From NCBI GenBank assembly GCA_029858755.1, contig JAOUEK010000035.1, positions 1-9,639 on the forward strand: DNA of 9,639 bases, given 5' to 3'. Shown here one piece after another: positions 7,497 to 9,639 of the stretch. The stretch comes from Thermoleophilia bacterium (lineage in GTDB: Bacteria > Actinomycetota > Thermoleophilia > Gaiellales > Gaiellaceae). Numbering within the stretch: the stretch's first letter is position 1; the number at the start of each line of letters is the position of its first letter. The notes under the pieces were generated by a model that was not told where the DNA came from, searched no databases, and saw only the letters and a program-made list of their open reading frames with translations. The position numbers were made by a program, and so were the translations under genes.

Positions 7497-8191
7497 CCCG
7501 GCACCCCGGGGTCGGCGGGGGCAGCCGGCGCGGACTCCTCGAAGCGGCGGAGCGCGGCCGCTGTGTGGTCGACCCACGCCCGCCAGCCGGGCAGGCGGAG
7601 CAGCGCACCGGAGCGGCGCCGCAGCGCGGCGCCGTGCAGCCCTCGCGGGATCAGCGCGTAGGTGCCCTCGGTGCCGGTGGCGCGGGCCCGCTGGAACCCC
7701 TCCCGCGAGCTCGCCGGACTGACCCCGGGGACCCCGGGCAGGTAGCGGTCCCACCCCCCGTGGACGACGTCGAGCCGCTTGCCGGTGAGACCGTCGAGCG
7801 GCAGCCGGCTCGGGATCCACGGGGCGAGGCCGAGCACGCCCGCAACCTGCACCTCCCCGGCGATGCCGATGGCGACGGCTCCTCCCATCGAGAAGCCGAC
7901 CAGGAGCTGCGATCGGGCACCCCCCGCCGCGAGGTGGTCGACCGCGGCCCGTGCGTCGTCCATGCACGACTCGAGGGCCTTCCACGTCTTCACGCGGTAG
8001 CGCACCTCGAGGAAGCGGACGCGGGGGAAGCGCGGCGCGAGCTCTTCGGCCAGCAGCTCGCTGGTGGCGCTCCACGTCCCCGGCAGCGGCTTGGCGGTGC
8101 CGCCGTTCACGAGCACGGCGCCGAGCTCGCCGGCCGGGTTGCGGAGACGCCCCTCGGCACCGGAGGCCAAGGGGATCACCGCCGTTGTCAC
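7493..8191 (-). CDS. Alpha/beta hydrolase, dienelactone hydrolase/esterase-like
   Basis: The 232-residue protein has a compact alpha/beta-hydrolase fold. The nucleophile elbow is GFSMGG (99-104) with Ser101. The oxyanion loop is VNGG near residues 28-31, the probable catalytic Asp is Asp148 in HGGWDRY, and the His is His186 in RGLHGAA. The intact triad supports an active esterase, thioesterase or lactonase, but the substrate is not readable. No signal peptide is seen. The start is a GTG with a GAGG ribosome site 9 bases upstream, lying inside the palindromic GAGGTCACCTC. It overlaps the following plsC by the CTGA junction, so the two are translationally coupled, and a role in lipid or lysolipid handling is a reasonable inference from that pairing only. 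The C-terminal tail is rich in Ala and Pro and probably disordered. Confidence 0.82.
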   Translation of the reverse strand: MTTAVIPLASGAEGRLRNPAGELGAVLVNGGTAKPLPGTWSATSELLAEELAPRFPRVRFLEVRYRVKTWKALESCMDDARAAVDHLAAGGARSQLLVGFSMGGAVAIGIAGEVQVAGVLGLAPWIPSRLPLDGLTGKRLDVVHGGWDRYLPGVPGVSPASSREGFQRARATGTEGTYALIPRGLHGAALRRRSGALLRLPGWRAWVDHTAAALRRFEESAPAAPADPGVPG

Positions 8192-8568
8192 GGGAGGTCA
8201 CCTCGCACCCCCGCATCCTGCCGGACGCATCCGAGTCGAGGCTGCGATGCGCGGGGTCGGTGCGACGCGCAGACGAGAACGCCGACGTCGCCCGCTACTC
8301 CAGGCTTGACGTGATTCAGCGGCTGTCGTAGGCAGCGAGGGCGCGTGCGGGGCGGCTGGCGAGGGTGTTGAGAAGCATGCCGAGGGCCAGCGCGAGGATT
8401 CGTCGTGCGATGCGGACGACGAGGCCGGCGGACGGCTTTGCGAGGTGCTGATCGAGCCGCGTCTGGCCCCGTGCGGTTGAAGAACACGCTCCCTATCGCC
8501 AGACGGGCGGAGGCGAGTCATCGCGGGGAGTCCACGCGCCCCGTCCAACGGCGCCCCGGCAGGACGCG
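8192..8568. other. 377-bp intergenic stretch between divergent hydrolase and recombinase genes
   Basis: The stretch holds the transposase relic at 8316-8499 and otherwise no gene I can support. The part nearest the hydrolase (8192-8315) must contain that operon's promoter; I see no clear -10 and -35 pair there. The part nearest the recombinase (8500-8568) shows only an AGGA ribosome-site candidate 4 bases before its GTG. Short open frames crossing the region have unrelated, Arg/Pro-rich translations and are not counted as genes. Confidence 0.6.
8316..8499 (-). pseudogene. Relic of a DDE transposase gene, 3' end, frameshifted
   Basis: On the minus strand the 50 codons from 8468 to the TGA at 8318-8316 read GQTRLDQHLAKPSAG, then VVRIARRILALALGM and a final ARALAAYDSR. 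This matches my memory of the C-terminal end of IS982-like or related IS4/IS5-group transposases, which finish with a helix RxxxRLLALxxxI and a tail RSLIAYD. Just upstream, in a different frame, AIGSVFF (8499-8479) looks like the preceding IESVF segment, so a frameshift lies near 8470. Both frames are closed by stops within a few codons upstream (TAG at 8495-8493, TGA at 8520-8518). Only the last fifth or so of a gene remains, without a detectable terminal repeat. The family assignment is from recall and therefore uncertain; that it is dead is clear. Confidence 0.55.
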
Positions 8569-9429
8569 GTGGCTCCCGACGCGAAACCCGTCACCGTGGA
8601 CACGCCCGCTGCGATCGACCGCTTCCTGGCCAGCCCCTCGCTGAGTGACGCCACACGACGGGCCTACGGGGCCGATCTGCGCGACTTCGCGCGCTGGCTC
8701 GCCGAATCCGGCGTCGGGCTCCGCGAGGTGGACACCCGTGCGCTCGCCGCGTACACCGCCGAGCTGGGCCGCTCCAGGCGCGGGCTCGCACCGGCGACGA
8801 TCGCGCGCCGCCTCTCCGCCGTGCGCTCGTTCCTGCGCTTCACGCTCGGGCCGGAGCGCGTCCCCGAGGCGGCGCTGGCCCCGCGCCGGGCACGGCGGCT
8901 GCCCGAGGTGCCCAAGGTGGTGGAGGTGGAGCAGCTGGTCGACGGGCTCGCTCGCGAGGGGCCCCTCGGCCTCCGCGACCAGGCGCTCGTCGAGCTCGTC
9001 TACTCCTGCGGGCTGCGCAGCGCGGAGGCCGTCGGTCTCGACCTGGGCGACGTCGACTTCGACCGGGAGGCACTCCACGTCCGCGGCAAGGGCGGCAAGG
9101 AGCGGGTCGTCCCGCTCGGCGAGGAGGCAGCCCTTCTCGTCGCCACGTACCTCCGCGACGCTCGCTCCGTGCTCGCACGCGGCGCGTGCGACGCCCTCTT
9201 CCTCTCCGTGCGCGGGCGGCGGCTCGACACGAGCGTTCTCCGGCGACTCGTCCGCAACCCGCACCGGCTGCGCCACGGGTATGCGACGCACCTGCTCGAA
9301 GGCGGCGCCGACCTGCGCACGATCCAGGAGCTCCTGGGGCACGCGTCCCTCTCGACCACCCAGGTCTACAGCCACGTCGACGCGCGCCGCCTGCGACGCG
9401 TCTACGACCGTTCGCATCCCCGCTCGTAG
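8569..9429 (+). CDS. xer: Tyrosine recombinase, XerC/XerD type, with a shortened catalytic domain
   Basis: The 286-residue protein is a Xer-type tyrosine recombinase; such enzymes resolve chromosome dimers at dif, together with FtsK. Residues about 14-105 form the SAM-like core-binding domain and 115-280 the catalytic domain. All six catalytic residues are seen: Arg150 in CGLRSAEAVGL, Lys174 in GKGGKERVVPLG, His232 and Arg235 in PHRLRHGYATHLL, His258 in LLGHASLSTTQ and the nucleophile Tyr267. The segment between LFLSVRGRRLDTS and PHRLRH is about 13 residues shorter than in E. coli XerD, so a helix and turn appear to be missing. The GTG start has AGGA 4 bases upstream. XerC and XerD cannot be separated from the sequence alone, and a mobile-element integrase is possible but less likely given the close Xer resemblance. 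A dead transposase lies just upstream. Confidence 0.88.
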   Translation: MAPDAKPVTVDTPAAIDRFLASPSLSDATRRAYGADLRDFARWLAESGVGLREVDTRALAAYTAELGRSRRGLAPATIARRLSAVRSFLRFTLGPERVPEAALAPRRARRLPEVPKVVEVEQLVDGLAREGPLGLRDQALVELVYSCGLRSAEAVGLDLGDVDFDREALHVRGKGGKERVVPLGEEAALLVATYLRDARSVLARGACDALFLSVRGRRLDTSVLRRLVRNPHRLRHGYATHLLEGGADLRTIQELLGHASLSTTQVYSHVDARRLRRVYDRSHPRS

Positions 9430-9430
9430 C

Positions 9431-9464
9431 GCGCGACCCCGCCGTCGTGCCCGCCGGGGCGCGC
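9431..9464 (+). terminator. GC-rich stem-loop after the recombinase gene
   Basis: Directly after the TAG stop, GCGCGACCCCG and CGGGGCGCGC can pair in a 10-bp, all-GC stem with one bulged A and a loop of 13 bases. No run of T follows, so it is not a classical intrinsic terminator. It could still end or stabilise the recombinase transcript. Such hairpins arise easily in DNA this rich in GC. Confidence 0.3.
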
Positions 9465-9470
9465 CGTCGC

Positions 9471-9476
9471 GATACT
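9471..9476 (+). promoter_or_regulatory. Possible -10 box for a leaderless downstream gene
   Basis: GATACT is followed after 6 bases by the ATG at 9483, placing transcription start at the start codon. No ribosome binding site precedes that ATG, as at the peptidase gene at 5850. The -35 region is not recognisable. Confidence 0.3.
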
Positions 9477-9482
9477 GGCTCG

Positions 9483-9639
9483 ATGCGCCGCGCCCGCACC
9501 GCCGCCACCGTCGTCGTCGCCGCCCTGGTGCTGCCGCTGCTCGTGACCACGAGCCTGCGCATCGTGCTCAACGACTGGATCGTCCACTTCGAGTACGCGG
9601 TCGGTCGCGTCCCCGACGACCGCCACGGGCTGGGACGCG
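9483..9639 (+). CDS. Membrane protein, N-terminal part, possibly DUF1461 (cut by window edge)
   Basis: An ATG at 9483 opens 52 codons that run off the right edge without a stop. The protein begins MRRARTAATVVVAALVLPLL: a short positive N-terminus followed by one clear membrane helix (about residues 7-24), either a signal anchor or the first of several. The following stretch, LRIVLNDWIVHFEY and then VPDDRHGL, recalls the start of actinobacterial DUF1461/TIGR01906 membrane proteins, where a similar FEY...P.D.YGF pattern follows the first helix. That match is from memory and tentative. It lies 53 bp after the recombinase stop, with a stem-loop between and its own promoter candidate, so it may be a separate unit. 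Confidence 0.5.
   Translation, partial: MRRARTAATVVVAALVLPLLVTTSLRIVLNDWIVHFEYAVGRVPDDRHGLGR

Noticed and set aside
8194..8204. Palindrome GAGGTCACCTC as an operator or hairpin before the hydrolase
   Set aside because: It coincides with the ribosome binding site and has arms of only 5 bp; a chance palindrome is as likely.
7497..8216. Long N-terminal extension of the acyltransferase frame
   Set aside because: It is antisense-free but lies in another frame of the alpha/beta hydrolase gene on the same strand and is Arg/Pro-rich; the hydrolase has an intact catalytic triad and is the real gene.
8306..8334. TTGACG, 17 bases, TAGGCA as a plus-strand promoter
   Set aside because: The -10 match is poor, it lies more than 230 bases from the recombinase start, and it overlaps the end of the transposase relic.
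1..9639. CRISPR arrays, tRNA or rRNA genes, complete insertion sequences
   Set aside because: No regularly spaced repeats, cloverleaf-like sequence or rRNA segments were seen on reading; the only mobile-element trace is the relic near 8316-8499.

Overview
The window is very GC-rich, almost every gene has GC-biased third codon positions, and GTG starts are frequent. Together with the protein types this suggests a high-GC actinobacterium. A deep-branching lineage such as Thermoleophilia is a guess, supported only by the ATP-type (not GTP-type) PEP carboxykinase and overall protein flavour. Eight protein-coding genes are visible, two of them cut by the window edges, plus one transposase relic.

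Left part, minus strand (about 1-5608): reading in transcription order, an ABC exporter half-transporter, ATP-dependent phosphoenolpyruvate carboxykinase (pckA), succinate dehydrogenase flavoprotein (sdhA) and succinate dehydrogenase iron-sulfur protein (sdhB, running off the left edge). sdhA and sdhB are separated by 7 bp and are surely cotranscribed; pckA lies 61 bp upstream of sdhA and probably belongs to the same unit. The result is a carbon-metabolism block: SdhAB feeds succinate towards malate and oxaloacetate, and PckA withdraws oxaloacetate to PEP. No sdhC or sdhD membrane-anchor gene is visible at the usual place upstream of sdhA.

Middle (5609-6893): a 241-bp divergent intergenic region separates the ABC exporter from a plus-strand, self-cleaving DmpA/BapA-type (family S58) aminopeptidase. 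It carries copies of a GCGGTGTC element, two of them 10 bp apart and one half of a 15-bp palindrome, which look like an operator. The peptidase gene ends only 9 bp from the end of the convergent next gene.

Right part (6903-9639): a minus-strand pair, an alpha/beta hydrolase followed by a PlsC-type acyltransferase, which overlap at the stop/start (CTGA), suggesting a small lipid-related operon. Upstream of it lies a 377-bp non-coding stretch containing the frameshifted 3' end of a DDE transposase gene. Then comes a plus-strand XerC/D-type tyrosine recombinase with all six catalytic residues but apparently about 13 residues missing just before the HxLRH motif, and finally the start of a membrane protein, possibly DUF1461.

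I see mostly housekeeping genes and no clear novel multi-gene system. The points most worth checking are the shortened Xer recombinase, the repeated operator-like element between the exporter and the peptidase, the transposase relic, the CTG start of the acyltransferase, and the pckA-sdhAB arrangement without sdhCD.
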